From Batkoa obscura (taxonomy: Eukaryota; Entomophthoromycota; Entomophthoromycetes; Entomophthorales; Batkoaceae), in the NCBI GenBank assembly GCA_030770535.1, contig JASVEC010000011.1, forward strand, positions 682,001 to 746,000: a stretch of DNA of 64,000 nucleotides. The letters run 5' to 3'. The stretch's first letter is position 1, and the number at the start of each line of letters is the position of its first letter. The position numbers and the translations under genes are program-made. A model generated the notes under the pieces. The model had not been told where the DNA came from. It saw only the letters and a program-made list of their open reading frames with translations, and ran no database searches. Of the stretch, positions 42,486-54,300 are shown piece after piece.

Positions 42486-45400
42486 TTATTTAGCCCTCTT
42501 AGATTTAGATTTAGGTGTCTTTGGTTGTGATTGCGGTTGTTGTTTTATTATTGGGGTCTCTGTACTTTGTTCTTTTTCCTTAGTTTCAGTAATTGTCTCG
42601 TCTGGCACTAAACTTAAATCGAATCCTGGTATATCTAAACCTTCCAGTATTTTCATAGGCAGTTTATCATTCAAGGGGTGATTAGGCGAATTATAGATGG
42701 AATCAAGTCGTTCTTTTAAAACTGGAATTCTAGATACCATATTTAATAAAGTTGCTTGTTGTTGAACTAAACTAATTAGTTGCGAGTCTCTTTGAAGTAT
42801 TGCTTTACGATACTGATTGATTTCTTCGGCTTGTGCTTTGATCACTTGTTGTTGTTGTATTGATTCTTGATTAAGCTTTTTAAACCTTTCGTTCATTAAA
42901 GTTCCATGCATAGTAAATTTATCAATCATATCTTTAAACTGTGCTCTTACAGATATAACAGGTAAAATAAGTGAAATGATAGCCTCCTTTGATAAATGAT
43001 CCAGTTTCTCTGGGTACCTTGCATAATCTGCTATATCCGTTAAAAAAAACATTCTGCTCTTATAAGTCCTTGAAAGCGTAGCTTCTGCTTCATCAGTGTC
43101 ATATTGAATAGTTTCGTTAATATTCATTGAGTTCATAGCTTCTGCTGCATCCTTCAAACTTATACCACTTTCCATCTCACATATTTTTTCAACTATATAA
43201 CTTTTGATACCCTTACTTAAGGCAGCAAACATATCTCTATCTGTTTTACCCGAGTTGCCACTCAACCTGTTGATATTATTTATTAATTGTTGATCTTCCC
43301 CAAATACCCCAAGTATAGTATCTAACTCAAATGACTTGGAGTGTGAGTTGGTGCCATTTGTAAGCTCTTCTCCTTCTTCTCTTTTTTCGTCATAATTTGT
43401 CAACTCTTTGATTGGATCTAATATTTCAACAGTATTTGATTCCGGCTGTGATGAAGATACTTTATTACCAACAGTATTATTATTCACGTGATTCAACGGG
43501 GTTGAATTTAAATCCTTATAAAGTTTGGATGGAACATTCGTCCTATTAGCTTCATCCTTTTTTACATCTATATTTTTCGGAGTGTTTTCGAGATTTTTAA
43601 TTATAGTAACAGGTTTTGGTGGAGGTGAATGCTCTAAAGCTGGTGAATTATTTTGAGCAGGACTTTCCGTTATTGGTGAGCTAATACTGCTATTCTCTGC
43701 TTCTTCTGCCTTTTTCTTTTTATTCTTTTTCTTATTCTTTTTCTTACCATCATTGGTACCAAGCTGATCCCCTACATCCTTCTTGCCATTCGTGTCATCT
43801 AAATCCCATTGTTTTAACAGTTGATTTTGTTTCTCTAAAGCTATGTATTTCTCTAATTCCTTAAATCCTTCTCTAAGTAAAAATTTGCCTATAATAACTG
43901 ATAGCATCTCCCGACCTTCTTTGATCCCTATTTCAAGTTCATCAACTATACTTCTTCTATCATTGCCTAAGCGAAAGATATGAGGGTCAAAGACTCTAGA
44001 GTATGACTCCATGAGTAAGATTGAAAACGAAAGTTGTGCCTCTTCAACTAAAGCATCTGTAGTGCTTAAAATATAATCAGCTAATTTATCCATGGAAAGG
44101 ATCATATTGAATTGGTCCAAAGCATACATTCTAAATGTGGCATGGTGGACTTCTAGCCTTTTGAATTGCTTTCTAAATTCTTTATTAGTAGCTCTCTCAA
44201 TTCTAGCAGCAACTGTTTTTAAAGAAGGGTCCTTCCAACTTTTTTCTATTTCTTCTTTTAAATTGTTATAAACTACATTTCTTTTACTTAATTCACTTAA
44301 TATAGCATTCGACTTAATCCTAGCTTGCCTATAAGCATCTTTGTATGCTTCACCGCAACTGAAATATTCATCACTCAACAAAGATTCTGCCTCTGTAAGT
44401 GAATCAAGTTTTAGCAACTCGTCAAAAAAATCCATCTTTTTAAGTCCATTTAATAGATTAACAGATGCAATCGCATTTACTTTGTAACCTGTCATCTTTT
44501 TCCTTGCACTTTCATATTTTTCGTTATTTTTCAACTTTCTAAATCTATCCTTTGAGCTAGCCAGTAATCTTTGTGAGGCTTCTACTACCTCATGAATAAC
44601 AGCTGTAAGAACTTGAAGCTCACTACGGATGCAAGAAGCAAAGCTTCTATGTGTAGTGGTTAAAATTTCTAAGTAATCATCAATGATCTTTTCCACATAT
44701 TTAACTGGGTTAGCTATCTCTTCCCCTTTCTTTCTATTCTTTTCTGCTTGACGAAACTTTTCTATCCCTTTAGACCAATTATCAGTAAAGTATCCAAAGT
44801 GTGCATGTGAAAAAGTGTCAGCATAGTTATAAGAACTCACCCTGTTTCCTTTAACAAGCTGATTTACTCGAGTTTGATCGATCCTTGTAATAGCATCAAA
44901 ATAGGAAAACGTAAAATTAAACGCTTCTTTAGATATAGCATCCCAATCTGAAGTAAGCTTAGGTACAAAGCTCCTTAGATAAGTGTGATACCTATCCACT
45001 GACACTTTGACTTCATCTGGCGTTTTAAAGTGCTTTGAGCTATGATTACATGAAGGTGTAGTCAATGATGACTGAAGTTTGGCTGTTATTTGTTTTAAGA
45101 AGCAAAAATCATCTCTATGTAAAGTAAAGTTTCCTTTATCGGAAGTATCTAAAGCGTCTAAAAGTAGCACATATTCCACCTCGTCAAAATCCTGTTCAAC
45201 ATCTTGAGGCTCGTCTTCAATGTCAATATTTAATTGATCAAGATAAAACTCCAAATAGGAGCTTGAAGAATAATCTTTTAAATTCCTTTCTCCAATGGTC
45301 ACAAGTTTTGTCAACAGATCGAAGTTAGGATTTGTAAAATGAAAACTCTTTTTATCGCTTTCCATTTCCATTTCAACAACATCTCTCAAATGGGCCATCG

Positions 45401-45725
45401 TTTTTTCTGGACAATGAACTACATTTGGAGGTTCGATATGAGATTCAACAAAATCTTCGATAAAATGTACTTGTGAAATGATATTTTTTTTTAAAACATA
45501 ATTCATCCATTCTCGACAGATATAACACCCTTCTTCGCAAGGTCGAAAGTTCTTTGCTTCTTTAATTACTTTATTGGTGGCTACTTTTAATTGCTGAATT
45601 TTACCAGTGTCTTCTTTTTTATTTCCTTTTTTAGTGTTAGTAATGCTTATGTTGTCATAGTTTAACTCCAATAGAGCATCAACAATTGATGGTCCATGGA
45701 AGTTTACATATTCAGATAAACTCAT
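42486..45725 (-). CDS. Large nuclear-type protein of unknown function
   Basis: 1079 residues in one exon. An N-terminal part carries a Cys group (CEEGCYICREW, about 88-98). A long helical, Glu/Lys-rich core runs to about residue 650. A lysine-rich run (KKKNKKKNKKKKAEEAE, about 660-680) could be a nuclear or nucleolar signal. A low-complexity Ser/Pro/Asn linker follows. A second folded region (about 810-930) leads into a C-terminal Gln-rich coiled coil (ESIQQQQVIKAQAEEINQYR) and a basic tail KTPKSKSKRAK. I cannot name the family. The mix of coiled coil, polylysine and phosphorylatable linkers recalls fungal scaffold or RNA-handling proteins such as Nst1, without a diagnostic match. Codon use is ordinary. 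Confidence 0.7.
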   Translation of the reverse strand: MSLSEYVNFHGPSIVDALLELNYDNISITNTKKGNKKEDTGKIQQLKVATNKVIKEAKNFRPCEEGCYICREWMNYVLKKNIISQVHFIEDFVESHIEPPNVVHCPEKTMAHLRDVVEMEMESDKKSFHFTNPNFDLLTKLVTIGERNLKDYSSSSYLEFYLDQLNIDIEDEPQDVEQDFDEVEYVLLLDALDTSDKGNFTLHRDDFCFLKQITAKLQSSLTTPSCNHSSKHFKTPDEVKVSVDRYHTYLRSFVPKLTSDWDAISKEAFNFTFSYFDAITRIDQTRVNQLVKGNRVSSYNYADTFSHAHFGYFTDNWSKGIEKFRQAEKNRKKGEEIANPVKYVEKIIDDYLEILTTTHRSFASCIRSELQVLTAVIHEVVEASQRLLASSKDRFRKLKNNEKYESARKKMTGYKVNAIASVNLLNGLKKMDFFDELLKLDSLTEAESLLSDEYFSCGEAYKDAYRQARIKSNAILSELSKRNVVYNNLKEEIEKSWKDPSLKTVAARIERATNKEFRKQFKRLEVHHATFRMYALDQFNMILSMDKLADYILSTTDALVEEAQLSFSILLMESYSRVFDPHIFRLGNDRRSIVDELEIGIKEGREMLSVIIGKFLLREGFKELEKYIALEKQNQLLKQWDLDDTNGKKDVGDQLGTNDGKKKNKKKNKKKKAEEAENSSISSPITESPAQNNSPALEHSPPPKPVTIIKNLENTPKNIDVKKDEANRTNVPSKLYKDLNSTPLNHVNNNTVGNKVSSSQPESNTVEILDPIKELTNYDEKREEGEELTNGTNSHSKSFELDTILGVFGEDQQLINNINRLSGNSGKTDRDMFAALSKGIKSYIVEKICEMESGISLKDAAEAMNSMNINETIQYDTDEAEATLSRTYKSRMFFLTDIADYARYPEKLDHLSKEAIISLILPVISVRAQFKDMIDKFTMHGTLMNERFKKLNQESIQQQQVIKAQAEEINQYRKAILQRDSQLISLVQQQATLLNMVSRIPVLKERLDSIYNSPNHPLNDKLPMKILEGLDIPGFDLSLVPDETITETKEKEQSTETPIIKQQPQSQPKTPKSKSKRAK

Positions 45726-46597
45726 ATTTACTGTATCTAAAACAATAGAACCAAATTAATTCTATAACTCTCATTTTATTAATATTATATATATAATCAG
45801 GTGCCAGATTGGTTGTTTATATCTTAAAGTTCAAATGGGATAGTTACCTTATTATCAAATATAAACAAAGGTTTGAAGCCAAAACTATGTATTACTATTT
45901 GATTAAAGAGATTTTGCAAATAAGTAGAAAAGTTAGCTTATTCCTTAATTAAGTAATTTGATCAAAGTGGTAGAAAATACTAACTTATTGGCCAAGGGTT
46001 TGTTAAATTTCTCAGCTATTGGCTATAGCTTGGAAATAAAAGAATTCGAATTATGGGTTGAAAACCCAAATGAGATGAATTTGTAGCATTAAGCGACTTT
46101 AGATGTCAGTGATTTACAACAGCACCTTGGGCTACTCATCAGCCCTTTACTTTAAGTCACCAAGCAAGAATTTATACTTTCAGTCGGTATTTATAAGGCA
46201 ACTTTTTAAGATGGGGAAACTCTAGGTGAGACTATGCAAAAATTAGCTAAAATTACTGGACATATATCTCTTAGCCAATAATTTTCATAAAATCTTATTG
46301 AACAAAAAGAGCTCATCTTTGAACTAGCAGGCATTTAGCCATCTTTGATAAGAGTCGCTCATGTCTTAAATTATAGTGTCAAGCTTTGATAAGATTTATT
46401 TTAGTCAACTATCGTGAGGGAAGGTGTATGTAGTTAACAAAGCTATTCTTCAAATAGGGATATGAAAATCTGCGACTTTAATATCTGCATTAGTTCAAAA
46501 AATTGCGAATTTCGGCCTATAGGGTTTAAGTTGCAAATTCTAGACTTGCAAAAAGATAAAGTTAAATTCTTTTGACGAAAGAAATAAACTTTAAAAA
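45726..46597. other. Divergent intergenic region with a less A+T-rich patch
   Basis: Lies between two divergent genes. From about 45990 to 46560 the sequence is visibly richer in G and C than other spacers, yet stops occur in all frames that I followed. I could not match it to snRNA, SRP RNA, RNase P or U3 motifs. Confidence 0.4.
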
Positions 46598-48359
46598 ATG
46601 GATCATCCAACACTAACTAATTACAACAATTTAACTTTAGTAAGGAAAAACACGAGTCAAAACAATTCAGGAGTAGGGACACCGAACACCAGTAATAAGA
46701 CGAAGATTCGTAAAACGGTTGATAAAAATATTAGCGAAAGTTTACAAGACATTATACCAGAAAGTAAACTATACAATAAATTATTAAAAGAAGAAAAGAG
46801 ATTGGATGGTTTACTATTAAAAAAGAGATTGGATTACCAAGATATTAAGTTTAAGACTGGAACTAAAGTATTTGGCTTTTCATTTATTTGAATTTTTAAC
46901 TTAGTTTTAGACATTTAGAACATTGCGTCTATTTATTAGTAATCAAGCTGCTTATCAGGCAGACAATACCAATTATCCAGACCCGCTATATCAAGTTAAT
47001 CAGGGCGAAATCCCTTCTTGGACATTGAAAATAGAAGGAAGAGTATTAATGGTATATTTTTAGTGAATCAGATAAAACAAATTAACTTGACATTTAGCCT
47101 ATTTCCGCAAATGGTAAAGCTAAAGGTGTAGCTAAGAAGTTTTCGTCTTTGATCAATTCTGTAGTTGTTGAACTTGAAAGAGACAGAAACCTTTACCCTG
47201 AAGGAAACCTAATAGAGGTGATATTGTATCTATGTTGTTTTTGCATATATATAACTTTTCATAGTGGTTCTCAAATGATCAAACACAAGAGGTAGATGGA
47301 TTCGAGATTAAAAGACAAGGGTCTGGGGATGTTAAATGCAAAATAGTCATTCAACTTAATCAACCATTGAATCGATTTAAACCAAGTTCGGAGTTAGCAG
47401 AAATTATAGTAATCGGTCAAAACCAAGTAAATAAAAGCAATTCAGGATTATTCACAAGATCAGAAGTTGTTATAATGCTTTGGCATTATATTAAAGTAAC
47501 TATTATATCAATGAAATTACAATTAACTAAACTTCGTAACTAGTTTCATAAGCTTAATGACCCTAAAGATTTAATTGCTATAAATTGCGATGTTAACTTA
47601 ACAAAAGTAAGAAAATAAGCGTTGTTTTAATTTGGTTTTTATTTATATAACCATTTTAGCTATTTGGAATGTCAAGAGTTACCTTTTCGCAAATCCCACA
47701 GCTATTAGATCGTCATTTACTCCCACCTGAGCCTATTGTTATTGATTATGTTGTTAGGTATAATTGACTTTTCATATAAAAATAAGATTGCTAATAACAC
47801 TTTTAGAACAAATAAAGAGCATACCAGTTCACCAGTAGTATTTGACATTGAAGTAGAACAAGAAGATGAATTTAAAACAAAATTAGGATCGATTTTAGGG
47901 AATACTTCTGCCAATCGCACAATTTTAAATTTAGATGATAAAGTAATTTTAACCAAATCATTAAATGGCAAATAATAATTTATGATGATTAGATTAACCA
48001 AATGCTTGTTGAAATTCAACAACGTAAAATGAAGAGGGATTTTATGATGGAATTTATTAATTCACCTGTTGACTTTATTAATAAATGGATGGATTCTCAG
48101 GCAAAAGATTTAGAAGTAAGGATAGCATTATATAATAAGAATCAAGTTTTATTATTGATTTTTAGGTTATCTTTGGTGAAAATCATGTCAATATGGAGGA
48201 TATACGTCATTCTCAATTTTATGATCAAGATTGGGTTAAAGAAGCCGTGTTTTATTATTTAAATAATAAGGTAGAATATTTATTAAATATCAATAGCTAT
48301 TAACTTTTTGATATTTTTAGTCGCAAGAAAATGTTTCTAATTCAATGTTAAACAAATAA
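46598..48359 (+). CDS. SWI/SNF-family SMARCD/Ssr3/Rsc6 subunit (SWIB domain)
   Basis: Ten exons, read as 46598-46867, 46911-47051, 47098-47217, then seven more to 48359, all joinable in frame. Family landmarks in order are: IIPESKLYNKLLKEEKRLDGLLLKKRLD (human [27 protein letters not shown]), RLFISN, IPSWTLKIEGRVL, KFSSLINSVVVELERDRNLY, TDGF-like VDGFEIKRQGSGDV, the SWIB domain (FTRSEVVIMLWHYIK, KLFGMSRVTFSQIPQLLDRHL), LPPEPIVIDYV, FDIEVEQED, QRKMKRDFMMEFINSPVDFINKWMDSQAKDL and DQDWVKEAVFYYL. Role by family: a core subunit of the SWI/SNF or RSC chromatin remodeller. The exon ending DYVV must splice at CACTTTTAG to AACAAATAAAG to keep frame. Which of the two complexes it serves cannot be told. 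Confidence 0.93.
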
Positions 48360-48472
48360 AATTTTTAATAACTAAATATACTACTAAGTGCTAGAGAATC
48401 TTTTGTTGCCTCATTTTTATTACCTTTGTAATTTGAATTTTGTAGTGTTTTATTCAATTTTACCGATTACCA

Positions 48473-49713
48473 TCAAACTTCCCATAATGAGATTTTATGA
48501 TCATTAGAAGCAATAAATAAGGCTTCTTTATCTTCAAGGGTGGTACAAAGTAAAGAGGTAATTGTTCCTTGATGATAGTTTAGAGCTTTTATAAGCCTTA
48601 AACTCTTTTTACTATATAATAAGATCTCCCCATCCGAATGAGCAGAAAATAAATAATATTGATTAGAAATACAAATAGCTTGAAGTTTGTCTTTGGTTTG
48701 TATCTTTTTCAACGAAATATCTTCAATATTAATTTTTAAATCATGCTATTAATTGATAAGTAAAGCGTTAAAAATCAATAAAACTGAATACCTCTTTATT
48801 TTCTGGATATTTTAAAATTACTCGTAATAAACCACCCTCATAGCTAGAACAATAAAGGGAAGTGTAATCATTGTCTATAACGATACAACTTATCATATTG
48901 TCCTTTTTAAACGGAGTTAGTTTCCAAATTTCTTTACTCTCAAGGGTATTTGTTAAACAATTAAAGCTAACAGTGCCATCAGAGTAGGCTAATATAAAAT
49001 AAGTAGTACTGTTATAATCGTACCAAAGGCTATGTACCACATCTAATAGAATTGAGCAAATAACAACAAATTTTAATTAGTTTTACCTTCTTTTCTACTT
49101 GATTTTAACCTTTTTACTATTTCAAAACTAGACATTTGTTTTAAGTTTACGCTTACAATTTGAGTCTCTGCATTTTGCGTAGGGCAAGAAAAGTAGGTAT
49201 TTTCGCTATTTAAATTGGTATTATCTAAATTGATAAAAATGTAGAATTATAAATAGTATGAACTAATTACCTAACAAATAAACTTTACAAAAGTTATAAG
49301 AAGTAGTGGCTAGACTTTTTAAAAAGGTAGGCTTTTCAAAGTTCTTTTTTAATAACTGTTCAAACTGTATTTCCCATTTCCAAAACGTAATACCTACTGC
49401 TCGATTATAAACACAAAAATAACCTCCTTTTATATCGATAATTTCTATTATACTATTTAACTCAACTACCTTTTCGTCTTTATATGGTAGCGAAATGGTA
49501 AAACATAAATGGTGAGTTTTCAAAGAATAAAAACTAATATCACCAATACTGTTACTATAAATATAAATATTAATAAGGAGTTTTGTTTATGATATTTAGT
49601 TACCCAACTAATAGAAATGGCAGCTGAGTTTGATTTTGACACAAAAAATGTACAATTTTTAAAGCTGTGATGGTATGTGGTTGACCTCGATAAACAAAAT
49701 AGGGTTTTAACAT
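48473..49713 (-). CDS. ASA1: ASTRA-associated WD40 protein (Asa1/GNB1L-like)
   Basis: Five exons, starting MLKPYFVYRGQPHTITALK and ending HDHKISLWEV-like (NDHKISLWEV). WD-type words recur: LLVGNSIGDISFYSL, FILAYSDGTVSFNCL, SLYCSSYEGGLLRVI, YLFSAHSDGEILLY, ITSLLCTTLEDKEALFIASNDHKISLWEV. The start (FVYRGQPHTITAL) and size fit the Asa1/GNB1L branch, which forms a seven-blade propeller and works with the ASTRA/TTT complex in the maturation of PIKK kinases. Many blades have lost the canonical GH and WD, so the family placement is moderate. It converges on the SMARCD gene with 113 bp between stops, and is divergent from the gene at 49765 with only 51 bp between start codons. Confidence 0.7.
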
Positions 49714-49764
49714 TTTCAAATTTGAATTTTTAAACAAAAAACAAGTTTTTATCTTTTTATAAAA
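49714..49764. promoter_or_regulatory. 51-bp divergent spacer
   Basis: Only 51 bp separate the start codons of the ASA1-like gene and the small mitochondrial-type gene, so their promoters must overlap each other and possibly the coding ends. Confidence 0.5.
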
Positions 49765-50186
49765 ATGAGTTATCGAAATTTCAATCAGATACGTGCTTTT
49801 AGTGTTAAAAGAACTTTATTTACAAATCCATTTAAACAGAACGATACCCTTTATTATAAATTAAAGCCAATATTGTTATTGTTGTTTGTTGGAAGTGGCA
49901 GTTTAAATTTACATTGGAGCAAACAACAGTACTCAGAAACGGAAATAAGCAAGGAAACAAAGATAATGTTACTTAATGAAAGAATTTCAGATTTAAAGAA
50001 ACAAATGAATATAGACGAAACTGAAATTAAGATAGGTAATATAGAAATAGCCTTATTTTAATAAACATTGATGTAAATATTGACTTTTTAGCCGAAAACA
50101 GAGAAAATGAGAGAAAAACGACTACTTTATTAAACGTATCTAAAGAAGAAAAATCAAAACTACCAAAGGGAGGCTATTTCTTATAA
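49765..50186 (+). CDS. Small mitochondrial inner-membrane-type protein
   Basis: Two exons (49765-50035 and 50092-50186) give 121 residues. The N-terminus is basic and hydroxylated (MSYRNFNQIRAFSVKRTLFT), like a mitochondrial presequence. A single hydrophobic segment (about 32-48, YKLKPILLLLFVGSGSL) is followed by LNLHW, a coiled-coil stretch (SETEISKETKIMLLNERISDLKKQ) and a charged C-terminus. This plan, with a KLKPILLL span and a helix, is seen in fungal mitochondrial inner-membrane proteins of unknown role. The stop codon overlaps that of the convergent hydrolase gene. Confidence 0.6.
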
Positions 50187-51050
50187 TTTGGTCTTATTAT
50201 TAAGTAAATATCGATTAATGATAGAAATCAACTGATCGATTTCTCCTTGTTTATCAAAAAAATGACTTACACCTTCTAAAATAAATACTTGGTGATTAAT
50301 TTTAATTATTTCTTTAATTAAAATAGCGTCTTGATATTTGACTACTTTATCTTTCATACCGTGGATAGTAACCATCCCTTTAATATTAGGTTGGTTGTTT
50401 ATATTATTATAGATATCTAGATTAAATTTATCACGCCATAAGAAATCATTATTACTAATAAAAATTTTTCTATCTTTTGGCCCTATTTTCCATACTACTT
50501 CTTTCCCTTTGCCAATCTTTTCTAATTGTTCAGGTTCAAACCTAGCCATGCTTTTTTCCCTCAAGTCTACTCTTCCAGATATATTTATTATATAGGGAAC
50601 ATTTAAGTTACAATTCAAGTTTGAAGCTACTAATAAAGCTATCGAGCCACCTTTTGAGTGTCCAATTATTACCTCAACATTGAACTGGACACCTTGCCCT
50701 TTAGTCACAACCTGGATCCCGTCATTTTCAAAATTAAAGTTATTCTGTTCAAAATAACTTAACACTTGAATAACGTCCTGAACCTGTTGTTCATAATCAG
50801 AATAAGTACTTTTACCACTACTTAAACCATTACCAGTAAAATCAAACGTAAACGTATTGTAAACCTTGTCTAACCCCTGTTCAATCCCATTCACTACAAA
50901 GCTTTCTTTGTGATTTAACAGACCATGTAAAATGATACATAGCTTGTTTTCAACTCTATTAGCGCCTGTAGTTACCGCTAATTTGCCTACTAAGTGTCCC
51001 TCTCTTGAAGGTATTTCTAGTTCAAAGTGGCGAGACATACTTGATTTCAA
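50181..51050 (-). CDS. Alpha/beta hydrolase, esterase/lipase type
   Basis: 289 residues, single exon. Alpha/beta-hydrolase landmarks: oxyanion strand IILHGLLNHKES (39-50), FDFTGNGLSSG (69-79), nucleophile elbow GHSKGG (Ser132), acid Asp234 in HGMKDKVV, and His263 in EGVSHFF. The Lys in the elbow and the HGMKDKVV loop are typical of the serine aminopeptidase/feruloyl-esterase-like branch of small cytosolic hydrolases. No signal peptide. Substrate unknown. Its stop codon shares the TTATAA at 50181-50186 with the convergent gene. Confidence 0.8.
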   Translation of the reverse strand: MKSSMSRHFELEIPSREGHLVGKLAVTTGANRVENKLCIILHGLLNHKESFVVNGIEQGLDKVYNTFTFDFTGNGLSSGKSTYSDYEQQVQDVIQVLSYFEQNNFNFENDGIQVVTKGQGVQFNVEVIIGHSKGGSIALLVASNLNCNLNVPYIINISGRVDLREKSMARFEPEQLEKIGKGKEVVWKIGPKDRKIFISNNDFLWRDKFNLDIYNNINNQPNIKGMVTIHGMKDKVVKYQDAILIKEIIKINHQVFILEGVSHFFDKQGEIDQLISIINRYLLNNKTKL

Positions 51051-51380
51051 TTAAAAACTGTTTCTTTATTTTCGATAAAATAGACATAAATTCTGAAATA
51101 ATTTGTACTAAAATAATTATTCAATATTACATAATCTACTTATAAGCTGATATCAAAATAAATAATAATCCAAGCAGCTTTAATAAATCAAACATATTCA
51201 ATATGATAAATGTACACAAAATAAACCTTCAATTAATCACCAAATTTTTATTATAATTAAAATAAAGGAACAAAAAATACACAAAATATTGTTGAAATAA
51301 AATATTTGCTATCAAATACTAAATCGCACCTAAAAATGGCTACAAAAATAATTACGAAATACTAACAAAGCTGCTACTGT
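51051..51380. other. Intergenic spacer
   Basis: 330 bp between the hydrolase start and the 3' end of the kinase gene; A+T-rich, nothing recognised. Confidence 0.5.
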
Positions 51381-54300
51381 TTAAGTAAAGGAAGAGGATT
51401 TAGCTTGAGCAGGTAAAGAGACACGATTCCTCGAAGGCGAGGAAGACAGATCCTTATTATATTCTGAAAGTAGTGGGATATTCTTATAAACAAACGCATC
51501 GAAATCTGGCTCGATATTTTTTTGATTATATGATGCCGAGATAGCTCTTGGTCTTCCTTTTTTAAGGCTGGCATGTTTAGGTTGTGGTGTAAAAAGTCCA
51601 GATTCTCTATTAGGCTTTATGACCTTGATTTGAACCTCTTCTTTTTGTTGGCTATGCTTTTTGTTTCCCTTGCTTTCCCTGTCAGCCTCCCCACTCTCCA
51701 TCATTATATCTACATCAAAACCATTTTCATCTTCTAATTTTTGTATATCTGGCCTTTCATTCCTCATATCAAAATAACTTGTATCCAATAGGTCTTCTGG
51801 ACATGGTTTAAAGGGGGCCTCTGATTCTCTAATGGTATCAAAATCAAGTCCATTAAAGAAAGGATGTTCTTTAATCCTTTCTCCTTGCAACCTAGAATTA
51901 GGATCACTGTTTAGAAGACCTTTTATTAAATCTTCAGCCAACGGATCTTCGATTCCATCTTCTGGCCATTGGATATTATGATCAAGTATATTTTTAAAGA
52001 TAGCTTCTGGACTGCCGTCCATAAAAGGTGGATAAGCACATAAAAACTCAAAGAGACATACACCAAGTGCCCACCAGTCTACAGGAGTATGATGACCTAT
52101 GCCTAAAAGAAGTTCCGGTGCCAAATAATCTGGAGTACCTAAGACACCTGTTTCTATTGCATTACTAGAATTTGTAACTTCATCCGTTTTAGGGGAAGGT
52201 AAAGAAAAGCCAAATGGAGAATTCATTCCACTATGATTTCGTTTTGTTGGTTCATCTTTACTAACTGTTTGACTTCTTTCATTTTCTTTGACTACAATTC
52301 TAGAAAGCCCAAAATCAGTTAATTTAAGGTGACCATCACCATTTAATAATATATTATCCGGTTTGAGATCTCGATGAATCACTCCATTTTTATGGAGGTA
52401 ATTGAGTGCAAGCGCCGTTTCTGCTGTGTAAAACCGAGCCATTTCCATCGTTAACCCGCCCATTCCTGTAATCAAAGAGCTTAAATCACCACCAATAAGA
52501 TATTCTTGAACGAGGTAGAGATAATTTTTAGAATGAAAAGCATAAAAAAGGTTGACTACATATGGCATCTGGGCTAAAGACATAACTTTACGTTCTGTCA
52601 TTACTTCCCGTATCATATTTTTTCTTATCATATCGTCTTTTCTTATGACTTTAATAGCAAATAAGTCTTGGGTAGCTTTTTTACGTGATAGATATACTTT
52701 TCCAAAAGCGCCTCTAGAGATAGGTTTAATAATCTCAAAATCATTGATTTGAGGTATTTTTCCACGTTTACTACTATTGTTCGAATCACTTGACTTAGAA
52801 CTGGTTGGGGAACTTTTATTTTTCCTAAGGCTGTTTTTTAACATTCCAGAAAGTAAAGATATTAATTTTTGTGACATTGGTGAATCTTCTGAGCTTGTAG
52901 AACTTGTGTTACTATTCGAGCGATAGAGTTTATTCATATGGCGCAATTTTGATTCTGATACTTCTTTTGATCTACCGCGACTAAAATAATTCGTATTTAA
53001 AGTGGGTGAAGAAGGAATAGAAATAGAATCTTTATTTAAGTGTCTTAATTTTTCCAAATAATTATCCACAACGGACTTTAAAGAATTACTAACTTCCAAT
53101 GCTTGCTTAGCGTAATTCTTAACAAAGTTCAAATCTTTTGAAAAATACATAATCTCCTTTAGTTTCTTTTTGATCCAATTTTCTTCATCGATTATCTTTT
53201 CCATACAAAGTCCTAAAAGATCACTCGATTCCTTTTCTAACGTTTTGATATGTTTTATAAACTTTTTAACGATTGTTGCACCTTCTTGATTTAATTTTTT
53301 TTCGTTTAGTGCTTCATTAAGCTCGCTTAAAATAACTCCGTATTCATTATGAATTTCATGAAACTTCATCTCATGTAGCTGTGTGATAGCACATTCCTCA
53401 GAATGATGCTCAAAATCATGTTTATATACCGTTTCATCACAGATGCGACATACAATAGATTCAGTACTGTCGTCAGTTAAATCATTCTGTGATGTAGAAA
53501 AAGGCCAACCTTTAAATAAGCTAACATCTCCGGATTTTGTACGATTATGAAGTTGTAATGAACTCTCTTTATCGCGTTTTTTACTTCGAATCGGAAGAGT
53601 AGAGCTACCTTTTAGTTTACTTTTATCAATAATCGATTTAAACCCAAAGTTATCCATTAGGTTTCCAATACTGTTTTTACGTTGTGGGGGGCTCATAGTC
53701 TCAGTTTTTTTAATATTCATTTCTTTTTTGTCAGGCTTATTTAATTGAACTGAAAGTCGCCTTAAGAAGTTTGGTCTAGGTTTTGAGTTAATTGAAAATA
53801 TCGAGGGTCTTCTTAAATTCTTAGCTTTTTCTTCACTCTCAGTATAATTCGAAGAGTCGTATGATTTACTCGCCACCATCATATTTGAACTAATTGACCG
53901 TTTTACTTCATCTTTGAGTGGACTTATAGGTTCACTTACTATCCCAGAACACTCCTCAAACTGTGGTTTTGGTAAATTTAACCCCGATTGAATAAATGAA
54001 GTTGAATGCCTTAAAGGGGATGGTGAAATAGGTTGAGATAACAAATATTGATTTTCATAGTGTTTTATTTCCATCTCTTTTTTGTTATAATCATTCTATA
54101 ATTTTTAATAATTGAATTAGAAAATATAAAAATACATACTATATATTCAGACAACCTACAGCATGGCGAAAACTCAAAAACTAACTTAGACAATAAATCT
54201 TCAGCTTCTGCATTACCAACAGTCATTTTTCTTAACTTTTGTAACAGCAATCGGAACTCTTTCATAATATCTTGACAAACGGTGCTGTTAACCATCATCT

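Noticed and set aside
47736-47975. A short 29-35 nt intron in the SMARCD gene
   Set aside because: A 50-nt intron (GTATAATTG to CACTTTTAG) restores the frame, has the usual size, and leads directly into RTNKEHT...FDIEVE.
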